Of a stretch of 64,000 bases of DNA, positions 34,902-43,770 are shown piece by piece. The position numbers and the translations under genes were made by a program. The notes under the pieces were generated by a model. That model searched no databases. It worked only from the letters and a program-made list of their open reading frames with translations, and was not told where the DNA came from. The stretch's first letter is position 1, and each line of letters begins with the position of its first letter. The stretch lies in contig KB904821.1 of NCBI GenBank assembly GCA_000380225.1, positions 116,944-180,943 of the forward strand, read 5' to 3'. The stretch is from a filamentous cyanobacterium ESFC-1 (GTDB lineage: Bacteria; Cyanobacteriota; Cyanobacteriia; Cyanobacteriales; Spirulinaceae).

Positions 34902-36677
34902 ATGACAAAGACTACCTTGGCAATTAAGGCATTTGTCAACACTCAAAATCGAGATGTTTTAGCCGATCTTAATTTGAATCGTGCGATCGCATCTTTGAGT
35001 AGTAGTGAGTCATTCAAACAACTCCTACTCGCTTTGATTGAGAGTCCGGCGTTTTCCGAAGACCTCGGTGTTGAATTTGCCCGTGCTGGAGCAGTCGAGG
35101 GTATCTCTGCCTGTCGTAGTCTCCGCAGTTGTCTGAATATCTCTCTCAACCGCTTTCTCAGCTTGCTTGCAGAATTACTGTCTGCCTTCGATCCGGTCGT
35201 AGGGAACCAATGGTATAAATTCGCCAACAAAACTCACGACTCCGAGTTAGGAGCGCAGAAGTTGTTAGATTATTTGTTGGCAAGTTCAGAAAAAGAGTTT
35301 TATCAAGAATTAGCCGAGCGCTTGGTCGTCGAAAACCCCCACGCGATTTATCCGACTTCGAGTTATCGCGAAAGCCGGGGCTTTGTCGAAAGTACCGAGG
35401 ATGACACCACCATCGAAGCGGTAATGCGGTCGAGTACCTTTACCTCGATCAAGCTGATTGATAACGTTCTCGACCTCGAACAAACCCTACTGCGCGATCG
35501 CTATATCTCCCTCGGTCGCTGCGTTTGCCTCGTCGATCGTAACGTCGAGCGCTTTTACGGCGAACAAATCGAAAATTACTTCAACCATCACAACATCCCC
35601 CTCGAAAAGCTCGTCTATCGAGCCATGGAAGTAGATAAAGGTATCTACACCGTCGAACAAATGCTCGGCGACTTCAAACGTCTGGGAGTATCCCGCAACG
35701 AACCCGTATTAATCATGGGGGGTGGCGTGTTGGCCGATACCGGGGGTTTAGCTTGCGCCCTTTATCACCGCAACACCCCGTACATCATGCTTTCGACCTC
35801 CATTGTGGCCGGAATTGATGCCGGGCCGTCTCCCCGGACTTGTTGCGACGGCTTTGGTTACAAAAACCTGTTTGGGGCGTATCATCCCCCGATTTTATCC
35901 ATTACCGATCGCCACTTTTTCAAAACCTTACATGAAGGTTGGCTGCGTCACGGCATTATCGAAATCGTGAAAATGGCGGTGGTCAAAGATGCTGAGTTAT
36001 TCTGCGACCTCGAAGAAGCCGGCCCCGACCTCATTACCACCCGTTTCGGGACAATGGATTGCGACGGGGGCGATCGCATCAACACCTTATCCCAAAAAAT
36101 CCTCGGAGGGGCATTACGCAGCTATGTCGCCGCCGAATACGATAACCTCTACGAAACCCATCAATGCCGTCCTCACGCTTACGGCCACACCTGGTCTCCC
36201 GGTTTTGAAATCGAAGCCGGATTACTCCACGGTCACGCCGTCGCCATTGGTATGGGCTTCGGAGCCTATCTCAGCCACCGCTTAGGCTGGATCGACGAAA
36301 AACAAATGCACCGGATTCTGTGCCTCATTAGCTCCTTTGGTTTGAGCTTGTGGCACGACATCCTAGAGAAAAAAGACACCCTCTGGAATTCTCAAGTCAA
36401 AATCGTGCAGAAACGCGGTCAAAATCTAGCCGCCCCCTTGCCTAAAAATGAAATTGGTCAATGCGGTTACCTCAACCATTTGACACAAGACGAACTCTAC
36501 GCCGCGATCGATGAATATCGCTCGATTTGCGCCGATTATCCTCGTCAGGGTTTAGGGATCGATCCCCTGTGTAGCGATGTGGGTTTAGAAGATCCGTCTA
36601 CCGTTGGGCAAATGTCACCGCACCCCTTACCGACTTACGCCGAGGAAACAACCGTAGAAGCCCTTTCGGGTGTGTAA
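34902..36677 (+). CDS. Divergent sugar-phosphate cyclase (DHQS/EEVS/DDGS superfamily)
   Basis: 591 residues against ~360-420 for typical members. Residues ~1-170 are a helical extension of unknown role. The cyclase core follows: NAD site VLIMGGGVLADTGGLACALY, EIVKMAVV (Glu354, Lys357), AYGHTWSP (His429) and LLHGHAVAIG (His443, His445). In the substrate loop, aligning with DASVGGKTxIN...KN, this protein has Asp306-Ala, then Arg312 for the usual Lys, Asp316 for the usual Asn, and Lys321-Asn322. Relatives cyclise sedoheptulose 7-phosphate (valiolone or desmethyl-gadusol) or DAHP. The exact product is unknown. Next gene begins 20 bp downstream. Confidence 0.82.
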   Translation: MTKTTLAIKAFVNTQNRDVLADLNLNRAIASLSSSESFKQLLLALIESPAFSEDLGVEFARAGAVEGISACRSLRSCLNISLNRFLSLLAELLSAFDPVVGNQWYKFANKTHDSELGAQKLLDYLLASSEKEFYQELAERLVVENPHAIYPTSSYRESRGFVESTEDDTTIEAVMRSSTFTSIKLIDNVLDLEQTLLRDRYISLGRCVCLVDRNVERFYGEQIENYFNHHNIPLEKLVYRAMEVDKGIYTVEQMLGDFKRLGVSRNEPVLIMGGGVLADTGGLACALYHRNTPYIMLSTSIVAGIDAGPSPRTCCDGFGYKNLFGAYHPPILSITDRHFFKTLHEGWLRHGIIEIVKMAVVKDAELFCDLEEAGPDLITTRFGTMDCDGGDRINTLSQKILGGALRSYVAAEYDNLYETHQCRPHAYGHTWSPGFEIEAGLLHGHAVAIGMGFGAYLSHRLGWIDEKQMHRILCLISSFGLSLWHDILEKKDTLWNSQVKIVQKRGQNLAAPLPKNEIGQCGYLNHLTQDELYAAIDEYRSICADYPRQGLGIDPLCSDVGLEDPSTVGQMSPHPLPTYAEETTVEALSGV

Positions 36678-36697
36678 AACCGATTTTTTTCAAACCC

Positions 36698-37714
36698 ATG
36701 CAACATTCTTATGATTTTGTGATTCCTCTATTTCAGGTGCGTTGGAATACTCGCGCCGTTTTAGAGGGACTCACAGACCACTACCAACCCCGGACGATTC
36801 ACATTATCACGCCGGCCCCCCAAGCTGAGTTTCTGCGCTCGATTCCCCAAACCCAGGTTTGGCAAACAGCGCCTTTGGTGATTCACGACGAAGAAAGCTT
36901 TTTCCAAAAATGCGGCTACAGCAAAGATGCGATTTGTGCCGAGATCGATTTATCGGAATCTTTGTACACGCCGGGCTGGTTTTATCAACAACTGCTGAAG
37001 CTCGGAGCATTTGAGGGGATTGAAAATCTCAGCGAGTGGTACATGGTCTGGGATAGCGATTTACTCCCGGTTGCGCCTTGGCCGTTGGTGGATACCGAAG
37101 GCAAAAATCGCTTTGCTTTGCTGCAACATAATCAATGGGGTAATCCTCAAATTGTGGCGACTTGGGGTGATTGGATTCGCGGCGTATTAGGCGTTGAGCC
37201 GTTGATGGATACCACCGGAACTTTTGTTCCCCATCATCTGTGGTTCAAACAAGAGCATTTGCGCTCCTTTGTGGCTCAAGTGAAAGCTTATTTTCAATCT
37301 GAGGATCATTGGTTGTTGCTGATGATGCGCTCGGCCATGAAGTTTGGCACGTTTAGCGAGTATTGGTCTTATGCGTCTTGGGTGGCGGCTAAAGCCCCTG
37401 ATGACTTGATTTATTATCCTTACGAGCAGTACGGAGAGACCACAGAGCGCTTTTTTGATGATGGGACGGGGATGTTCTCCGAAGCGTTGCAAGCTCACCG
37501 AGATACGATTCAGCGTTTACCCGATGGCACGTTGTCGCCTTCTTATGAAGAAGTGCGCGACTTTATCCACGCGACTTATCAGCCCGATGAATTGCCGTCG
37601 TCGTTGTCGTTTGAGAGTAGTCCGCGCCATTTGAAAAAGAACCCAGAGACTATGCACATTGAGGAGTTGCGATCGCGCTGGAATCCTCGCCAAGCCAAAG
37701 CGGTTCTTTCGTAG
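36698..37714 (+). CDS. DUF6492-type glycosyltransferase-like protein
   Basis: 338 residues. FVIPLFQVRWNTRAVLEGL at the start and WYMVWDSDLLPVAPWPLVDT contain a WDSD acidic motif like a DxD sugar-nucleotide site. LMDTTGTFVPHHLWFKQEHL, MMRSAMKFGTFSEYWSYASW (with FSEY) are further family blocks. I place it in the DUF6492 glycosyltransferase-like family. Being 20 bp behind the sugar-phosphate cyclase, it may glycosylate the cyclitol, which is inference. Confidence 0.7.
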   Translation: MQHSYDFVIPLFQVRWNTRAVLEGLTDHYQPRTIHIITPAPQAEFLRSIPQTQVWQTAPLVIHDEESFFQKCGYSKDAICAEIDLSESLYTPGWFYQQLLKLGAFEGIENLSEWYMVWDSDLLPVAPWPLVDTEGKNRFALLQHNQWGNPQIVATWGDWIRGVLGVEPLMDTTGTFVPHHLWFKQEHLRSFVAQVKAYFQSEDHWLLLMMRSAMKFGTFSEYWSYASWVAAKAPDDLIYYPYEQYGETTERFFDDGTGMFSEALQAHRDTIQRLPDGTLSPSYEEVRDFIHATYQPDELPSSLSFESSPRHLKKNPETMHIEELRSRWNPRQAKAVLS

Positions 37715-37834
37715 AATTGTAGATTGGTTTGAACTTTGGAGTTTACAAAATGGGTTGTTTTGGTCGAACAACCTATTTTTTTAGTTAAGAGTTGTCTAAA
37801 AACCCGAACCCAAGGCACTCGCAAAGACTCTCTT

Positions 37835-37942
37835 TGAAACGTTAATTTTACTTTTTGAGGCTGAAACCCTAGTATAGTCTAGTGTTGAGCCTTTTCTAGA
37901 GTCTGCCCTATAGGCCAAAGTTTCTGACTCACTTTCTAGGGC
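37835..37942. repeat. ~105-bp dispersed repeat, copy A
   Basis: Core: TTAATTTTACTTTTTGAGG, AGTCTAG, GAGCCTTTTCTAGAGTCTGC, CCTATAGGCCAAAGTTTCTG, ACTTTCTAGGG. Two further copies lie at 51991 and 54123 in the same orientation. It is followed by GATTGCCGACTGCCGATTGC blocks. It does not match a repeat I can name. Confidence 0.85.
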
Positions 37943-38050
37943 TTGCATCCCACCTCCCCCCCGATTGCCGACTGCCGATTGCCGACTGCCCCTTAATCGC
38001 TGTTAAGATGAAAGCGAATACTGACGCTTACAGTAATTATTCATTCCTTT

Positions 38051-38614
38051 ATGACGGCTCTCATTATCCCTGACAAGACAAAATTAGATAAACCGCCTTT
38101 AGAAATCCATTATTTGGGCGATCGCGTCCTCCGTTCTCCGGCCAAACGGATTGCTAAAGTTGATGATAAGGTGCGGCAATTGGCCCGAGAAATGCTCCAA
38201 ACCATGTACAGTTCTGATGGCATTGGGTTGGCGGCCCCCCAAGTCGCGGTGAATAAGCAGATGTTGGTGGTGGATAGCGACCCCGAAAATGCGACGAATC
38301 CGCCGTTGATCTTGATTAATCCTCAGATTAAAAGTGCCAGCAAAGAACTCTGTGATGCCCAAGAAGGTTGTTTGAGCATTCCGGGGGTGTATTTAGATGT
38401 GACGCGCCCCAAAGTGGTTGAAGTGGCATTTAAGGACGAAACGGGCCGCCCCCGTCGCATCAAAGCGAAAGGATTGTTAGCCCGTGTGATTCAACACGAA
38501 ATGGATCACCTCAACGGTGTGTTATTCGTGGATCGGGTCAAAAATGACTTAATGCTGACCGATGAGTTGACAAAACACAACTTTTCTGTTAAGGCTGTTA
38601 AACCCATTGCATAA
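38051..38614 (+). CDS. def: Peptide deformylase
   Basis: 187 residues. Three family motifs: GIGLAAPQV (58-66), EGCLSIPG with metal ligand Cys107, and QHEMDHLNG with His149, Glu150 and His153. It removes the formyl group from new proteins. The usual length for a type 1 enzyme. Confidence 0.96.
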   Translation: MTALIIPDKTKLDKPPLEIHYLGDRVLRSPAKRIAKVDDKVRQLAREMLQTMYSSDGIGLAAPQVAVNKQMLVVDSDPENATNPPLILINPQIKSASKELCDAQEGCLSIPGVYLDVTRPKVVEVAFKDETGRPRRIKAKGLLARVIQHEMDHLNGVLFVDRVKNDLMLTDELTKHNFSVKAVKPIA

Positions 38615-38635
38615 AAAAGAAGGAGCAAACACACA

Positions 38636-38836
38636 ATGGGCATGACCCCCAAAAGTGGTGTATTTTTACTAGGGTCTTGTGTAACCGCGATCGCGGCGGT
38701 GGGTTCGGTTTTTGAACTCAGTTATGGCGACCCCACCTATGGGATTGCCACCACCACGGCGATTTTGATTGCGAGTATTCCCATCAGCGCTGTATTATTT
38801 TGGGCGGCAGTCAAAGATACCAAGGCTAATCAGTAA
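38636..38836 (+). CDS. Small two-helix membrane protein
   Basis: 66 residues with two hydrophobic stretches (VFLLGSCVTAIAAVGSVFEL, and ATTTAILIASIPISAVLFWA). AAGAAGGAG lies before the ATG. It follows def by 21 bp and is likely co-transcribed. It looks like a conserved cyanobacterial small protein, but I cannot name a function. Confidence 0.75.
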   Translation: MGMTPKSGVFLLGSCVTAIAAVGSVFELSYGDPTYGIATTTAILIASIPISAVLFWAAVKDTKANQ

Positions 38837-38889
38837 TTTCGATCGGTCGGGGGGCTTACTGAATATTCGCGTTTGGCAAACAAACATTG

Positions 38890-40143
38890 GTGAAAGCAGT
38901 TCTGCGACATATCGCAAAAGGTAGGGGGACAGCGCCACTGCTGCCTCCCTATTATTTAGCTAGTGCCACCGAGGTCGTCTTGGGGCGCGATCCGAGTTGC
39001 CATGTTAGTTTAGACCCGAATCTTCATACCGGGGTATCTCGTCGCCATGCTGTGATTCGGCGCGTACCGCTACGGGAATCCCTACAGGATCGCGACCAAT
39101 GGCAAATTTGCGACCTCAACAGCGCCAACGGGACTTATGTCAACCGCCAACGCCTCGATGGTTGTTTAGTCCTGTACCCAGGCGATCGCGTCCAACTTGG
39201 TAAAAGGGGCCCCGAATTTGCCCTGGAAGTCGAAGGGTTTGTTTCTCAACCCCTGTCTGACTCTTTAACCTTTACCCAAATTTTTCCCCTCGCCGCCACA
39301 GCCCGACAACTGGCGCAACAAGCTTATCTCATCCCCGCGATCGCCACCATGATTACCGTCGCTTTAATGTTTACCTTCATTGGTAAAGCGGCGGTTTTTA
39401 ATGTCTTGCTGGCGGCTTATCTTTCGGGGGCTGCTTATTACTATATTTATCGCTTGTGCGGTAAATATAAACCCTGGTGGGTCATTTTAAGCTGCATTGG
39501 CTTGACTGCCTTGATGTTAGTCAGCCCCATTTTATCCGGCTTTATCTTGATCTTTCGCGACCTTTTACCCGGTCAAATTCCCCAAAATGGCGAGGCGATC
39601 GCGCTGCCACTCTTGCTAGTACGAATGTTTATCGGGGCGGGTTTAATGGAAGAACTCCTCAAAAGTTTACCGTTGTTTGCTTTTCTCGCTGTCGGTAGAA
39701 TCCTACATCCCCCCTGGAATAAGCGGGTGGGCATTTACGAACCCCTCGATGGTATTTTACTGGGGGCTGCGGTTGCGGTGGGTTTTACTCTGATTGAAAC
39801 CCTCGGTCAATACGTCCCTAATATTGCCTCTCAAGCGACATTTTCTTCAGTAGAAGCCAGTCAACTGCTAGGGCTACAACTCCTCATTCCGCGAATTTTG
39901 GGCGCAGTCGCAGGTCACATTGCTTATAGTGGTTATTTGGGCTATTTTATTGGCTTGAGTATGCTCAAACCCCGTAAACGTTGGCGAATTTTGCTCATTG
40001 GCTATCTTACGGCTTCTTTACTCCACACACTCTGGAATGTCACGGGTTACTACAACTCTTTACTACTGGCGTTGGTGGGAGTCCTTTCTTATGCTTTTTT
40101 AGCTGCGGCAATTCTCAAAGCGCGAATGCTGTCGGACAATTAA
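38890..40143 (+). CDS. FHA domain fused to PrsW-type intramembrane protease
   Basis: 417 residues from the GTG at 38890. Residues ~20-110 are an FHA phosphothreonine-binding domain (VVLGRDPSCHVSLD, VSRRHAVIRR, LNSANGTYVNRQRL, PGDRVQLGK). After ~140 come about eight membrane helices with PrsW signatures: GAGLMEELLKSLPLFAFL (Glu-Glu-x-x-Lys), GAAVAVGFTLIETL and GAVAGHIAYSGYLGY. PrsW is a glutamic intramembrane protease acting on anti-sigma factors. The fusion suggests activity gated by phosphorylation, which is inference. Confidence 0.85.
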   Translation: MKAVLRHIAKGRGTAPLLPPYYLASATEVVLGRDPSCHVSLDPNLHTGVSRRHAVIRRVPLRESLQDRDQWQICDLNSANGTYVNRQRLDGCLVLYPGDRVQLGKRGPEFALEVEGFVSQPLSDSLTFTQIFPLAATARQLAQQAYLIPAIATMITVALMFTFIGKAAVFNVLLAAYLSGAAYYYIYRLCGKYKPWWVILSCIGLTALMLVSPILSGFILIFRDLLPGQIPQNGEAIALPLLLVRMFIGAGLMEELLKSLPLFAFLAVGRILHPPWNKRVGIYEPLDGILLGAAVAVGFTLIETLGQYVPNIASQATFSSVEASQLLGLQLLIPRILGAVAGHIAYSGYLGYFIGLSMLKPRKRWRILLIGYLTASLLHTLWNVTGYYNSLLLALVGVLSYAFLAAAILKARMLSDN

Positions 40144-40228
40144 CAATTAATAATTAACAATTAACAATTAACAATTAACAATTAACAATTGACAATTAAC
40201 AATTAACAATTAACAATTAACAATTAAT
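40144..40228. repeat. Heptanucleotide tandem repeat, AATTAAC
   Basis: About 11 units of AATTAAC with minor variants (AATTGAC, AATTAAT). Starts right at the stop codon of the PrsW gene. A different heptamer from the TTGGTTR arrays. Confidence 0.9.
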
Positions 40229-40424
40229 ATAGTCTTTTCATTTGAGAGGTCAACTTGCGACTCGAAACGTCCTAACTGTTTTGCTTGCTGCTATATTTGT
40301 AGAATTTGTCCAAGAATCTACGGATTTTATAAGAATTTGCAGGCGAATCAAGCTTGGCTTTCATTAAAAACTAGGTTATTCTAAGTCTCATGTCTCCGTA
40401 TCTACCCTTAATTTTGTCGATGAC
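40229..40424. other. Upstream region of the two-partner secretion locus
   Basis: AT-rich, no gene. It should hold the promoter of the exoprotein gene. No recognised regulator site. Confidence 0.35.
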
Positions 40425-43400
40425 ATGATGCTTATACCAGGGCTGAAACCAAGATTACCGCAATCTGTGCCGATTCTGCGTTTTTTTTATCCGCAATTTT
40501 GTTTAACTGTAGCTACTTTGGGAGGACTTACTCTCAGTGGATTCCTCAAGATTCAACCTGTGGCAGCACAACTGATTCCCGATAATACTCTAGGGAATGA
40601 AAATTCTGTTGTCATGCCCACTCAAGGGTTAAATGATATCATCATGGGCGGTGCGACGCGGGATATTAATTTGTTTCACAGTTTCCGCGAGTTTAATGTG
40701 GGGGAGGGACGCAGCGTTTATTTCCACAATCCCACAGGGGTAGAAAATATCCTGACTCGCGTTACAGGTAACCAGTCTTCCGCGATTATGGGGCGATTGG
40801 GGGTGATGGGAGACGCTAATCTATTTTTAATGAATCCTAATGGGATTATTTTCGGAAAAAACGCGAGCTTGGATGTGCGCGGCTCATTTATAGGTACGAC
40901 GGCGGATAGTATTCAGTTGGGAGATGATGCGTTTTTTAGCGCAAGAGATACTGATAACTCGCAATTACTATCTATTCAGCCGGGAGCGTTATTTTCTAGC
41001 GCCTTAAGCCAGCATTTGGGTAATATTGAGAATCGTGGGGCTTTAGCAGTAGGGGCGGGGGAAAGTCTCACTTTATACGGCGGTGAGGTAAGCCATCGCG
41101 GGACACTGCAAGCAGAAGGGGGGCGGGTGGAATTGTTGGGCGATCGCGTCTCGGTGTTGGATAATGCAACCATAGACGTATCATCCCCCACAGGTGGCGG
41201 TACAATCCTCGTTGGAGGGGATTATCGTGGGGGAGGGATAACGCCTACAGCCACGCAGACATTTGTGGGTGCAGGGGCGTTGCTGAATGCGGATGCAACC
41301 CTAACCGGAAATGGCGGTAAAGTTATTGTTTGGGCGGATAATAATACGCAGTTTCTCGGCACAATTCAAGCCAGAGGTGGGGCAGTTTCTGGGGATGGCG
41401 GTTTTGTGGAAGTTTCGGGCTTAAATACTTTAGATTTTCGTGGGGATGTGACCACTTTTGCGCCCCAAGGAGAGATGGGGATGTTATTACTAGACCCCAC
41501 GGATTTAACGGTTACGAATGGGGCGACAGGGGCGAATCAAATTGATGTGAATTTGATTAATAACGCGACTACAAATTATCAACTGGATGCGAGTAATAAT
41601 ATTACCTTTGATGCGCCGATTAATATGACGACAGCAAGAGTCGGCTTAACGGCAAATGCGGGGAATGATATTGCGGTTAATAATTCAATTCAAACCAACG
41701 GCGGCGATGTTATTTTGAATGCGGGGGGCGCGATCGCGTTAAATTCTGGCAGTAGTATTATAACGGGAGAAAATTCTGTTTCGCAAGCGGGCAATGTGAG
41801 TTTAAATGCAGTGCGACAAGTCACGTTAACCAACAGCGAAATTCAGGCGCGTAGTAACAATAATAACCGTCCGAGTAATCCTAGTCCCCAGGATTATACC
41901 ATTGTTGAAATTCGCGCAACCCAAGGCTCAGTCAATATCAATAATTCAACGATTAGTGCCAGTAATTTCGGGTCGGGTTATGCTGGGGATGTGTTAATTG
42001 GGGGGCGCGATCGCGTAGAATTTGAAAATGGGAGTCGTATTTTCAGTAACGGTCATCGCGGACGTATTTTTGTGGGTCAATCTTCTGGCACTGGCTTAGA
42101 TAATACCGTTCAAACTCGCAATATTATAATTAATAATAGCACTTTTACCAGTAACAATGACTTAAACCCGACTGGCGTAAACCTAGACTCTGGCGACATC
42201 TATTTACGAGCAATTGACGCGATCGCGATTAACAACTCCGATCTCGATACTTTCACCAATACCAGAGGGGACGCAGGTCGAGTATTACTAGAAACCGACA
42301 GTGGCCAAATTTCTTTGATTAACGCTAGACTGGCAAGCAATGTGGGAAATGATGCCATTGGTAGCGGCGGTCTAATTCGCATCAGAACCGAGGATTTAGC
42401 AATGTTCAATAGTCGTTTACTCGGTAATGTCGCCAGTTTTGTCCCAGATTTGAACGACCCAACCCGTGGCGGTAAAATTGAGATTTTTGCGACGGGAAAT
42501 GTTGATTTAATAAACAGTCAAGTCCGTACCATTGTAGAAAGCGGTGCTTTTGGCATTGGGGGTAATATTGATATTACAGCCAGTCGGCTTTCTTTAACCG
42601 GAGGAGCGCAAGTTTTATCGGGGATTATTCGCAGCGATGGTCGCAATCGCGCCGGAATAGGGGTGGGAGGAAATATTCGCGTTGTTACGTCTAATTCAGT
42701 GATTATTGCGGGGCAGAATAATCGCGGTGTTGTGAGTGGCTTCCTTGCCAGTTCCGAACGAGGTACGTTTGGTTTTGCAGGTAATATTTTAATAATTACA
42801 CCAACCTTACTGGTAACGAACGGCGGTGTAATTACGGTAGATAATTTAGGCTTGGCGAATGTGGGCAGTCCGGGTAATATTTTAATTATTGCCGATGCTG
42901 TCGGAATTAGTCGGCGGGGGATTATTTCTTCGGCGAGTTCGACGGGTGGAAATGGTAATATTACCCTCGCATTACGGGGCGGTTTGGTGATGTGGCAAAG
43001 GGGGCAAATTCGCACCCGAGCTTTTAATGATGGGAATGGCGGCAATATTCGGATTCGCGGGGCATTTGCCTTGACCCACTTATTTCAAAATAGCGACATT
43101 ATTGCCAATGCTTTTCGCGGTACGGGGGGTAATATTTTCATCGATGCACCTTTATATCGTGGCTTTCGCAACACCAATGTTTTGACGTTTAACAGCGATG
43201 TCACTGCCAGTTCGCAATTTGGTGTAGATGGTAACACCACGATTGAAGAATCTCTTGGTAATCTTCCCCAAGCCCCCATCGAACAAATTAATGCCGAAGA
43301 ACTCAATCAGGATGTGTGCGAACTCGAAGATGGTTTGATTGCGGGGGGGAGTTCTCTGGCGATTGTGGGGACTGGTGGTTTGCAGTCTAATCCTCTTGAT

Positions 43401-43634
43401 ACGTTGATACCGTTGCGGGGGATTGTAGAGTGGGCCAACATCCCCGAAGGAAATGCGCCTTCTGTGGTGGTGAAGCCCCGTCCAGAGGTAGAAACAGCCT
43501 CATCTGTCCCTATTCAGCAAGCCCAAGGCTGGCAAATCAATGGGGAGGGTAAAGTTGAGCTTGTGGCTATGGCTTCTCATGCAACGGGTACATCTGTTCC
43601 TAGTTATCAACACCCTGATTGTCAAAACCGCTAA
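40425..43634 (+). CDS. TpsA-type filamentous hemagglutinin exoprotein
   Basis: 1069 residues. An extended signal peptide (hydrophobic LTVATLGGLTLSGFL, cut near VAAQL) is followed by the TPS secretion domain: LFHSFREFNVGEGRSVYFHN, LGVMGDANLFLMNPNGIIFG and SFIGTTADS. The rest is a beta-helix of short N/G/S-rich repeats (e.g. GGNIRIRGAF, GGNIFIDAP). The last ~100 residues lose repeats and contain two Cys (VCELEDG, PDCQNR). It is a large adhesin exported by the TpsB pore encoded next. The start is the first of two adjacent ATG codons. Confidence 0.92.
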   Translation: MMLIPGLKPRLPQSVPILRFFYPQFCLTVATLGGLTLSGFLKIQPVAAQLIPDNTLGNENSVVMPTQGLNDIIMGGATRDINLFHSFREFNVGEGRSVYFHNPTGVENILTRVTGNQSSAIMGRLGVMGDANLFLMNPNGIIFGKNASLDVRGSFIGTTADSIQLGDDAFFSARDTDNSQLLSIQPGALFSSALSQHLGNIENRGALAVGAGESLTLYGGEVSHRGTLQAEGGRVELLGDRVSVLDNATIDVSSPTGGGTILVGGDYRGGGITPTATQTFVGAGALLNADATLTGNGGKVIVWADNNTQFLGTIQARGGAVSGDGGFVEVSGLNTLDFRGDVTTFAPQGEMGMLLLDPTDLTVTNGATGANQIDVNLINNATTNYQLDASNNITFDAPINMTTARVGLTANAGNDIAVNNSIQTNGGDVILNAGGAIALNSGSSIITGENSVSQAGNVSLNAVRQVTLTNSEIQARSNNNNRPSNPSPQDYTIVEIRATQGSVNINNSTISASNFGSGYAGDVLIGGRDRVEFENGSRIFSNGHRGRIFVGQSSGTGLDNTVQTRNIIINNSTFTSNNDLNPTGVNLDSGDIYLRAIDAIAINNSDLDTFTNTRGDAGRVLLETDSGQISLINARLASNVGNDAIGSGGLIRIRTEDLAMFNSRLLGNVASFVPDLNDPTRGGKIEIFATGNVDLINSQVRTIVESGAFGIGGNIDITASRLSLTGGAQVLSGIIRSDGRNRAGIGVGGNIRVVTSNSVIIAGQNNRGVVSGFLASSERGTFGFAGNILIITPTLLVTNGGVITVDNLGLANVGSPGNILIIADAVGISRRGIISSASSTGGNGNITLALRGGLVMWQRGQIRTRAFNDGNGGNIRIRGAFALTHLFQNSDIIANAFRGTGGNIFIDAPLYRGFRNTNVLTFNSDVTASSQFGVDGNTTIEESLGNLPQAPIEQINAEELNQDVCELEDGLIAGGSSLAIVGTGGLQSNPLDTLIPLRGIVEWANIPEGNAPSVVVKPRPEVETASSVPIQQAQGWQINGEGKVELVAMASHATGTSVPSYQHPDCQNR

Positions 43635-43729
43635 TGTCTGAATTTAGAAATCCCTTTTCGTTTGATGTGCGGGGTGAAAATAAATGCCCTCAAGTTTCGC
43701 AATTGCCCGATTTAGGGTCAGTTGCCGTA

Positions 43730-43770
43730 AACATAACAAGTGTTATGTTCGACATAATAACTGTTATGAT
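43730..43770. promoter_or_regulatory. Tandem dyad symmetry upstream of the TpsB start
   Basis: AACATAACA-AG-TGTTATGTT (43730-43749) is a perfect 20-bp palindrome. CATAATAACTGTTATG (43754-43769) repeats the half-site in a weaker dyad. Two similar dyads in tandem just at the TpsB start look like an operator or an RNA hairpin limiting translation. Unassigned. Confidence 0.45.
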
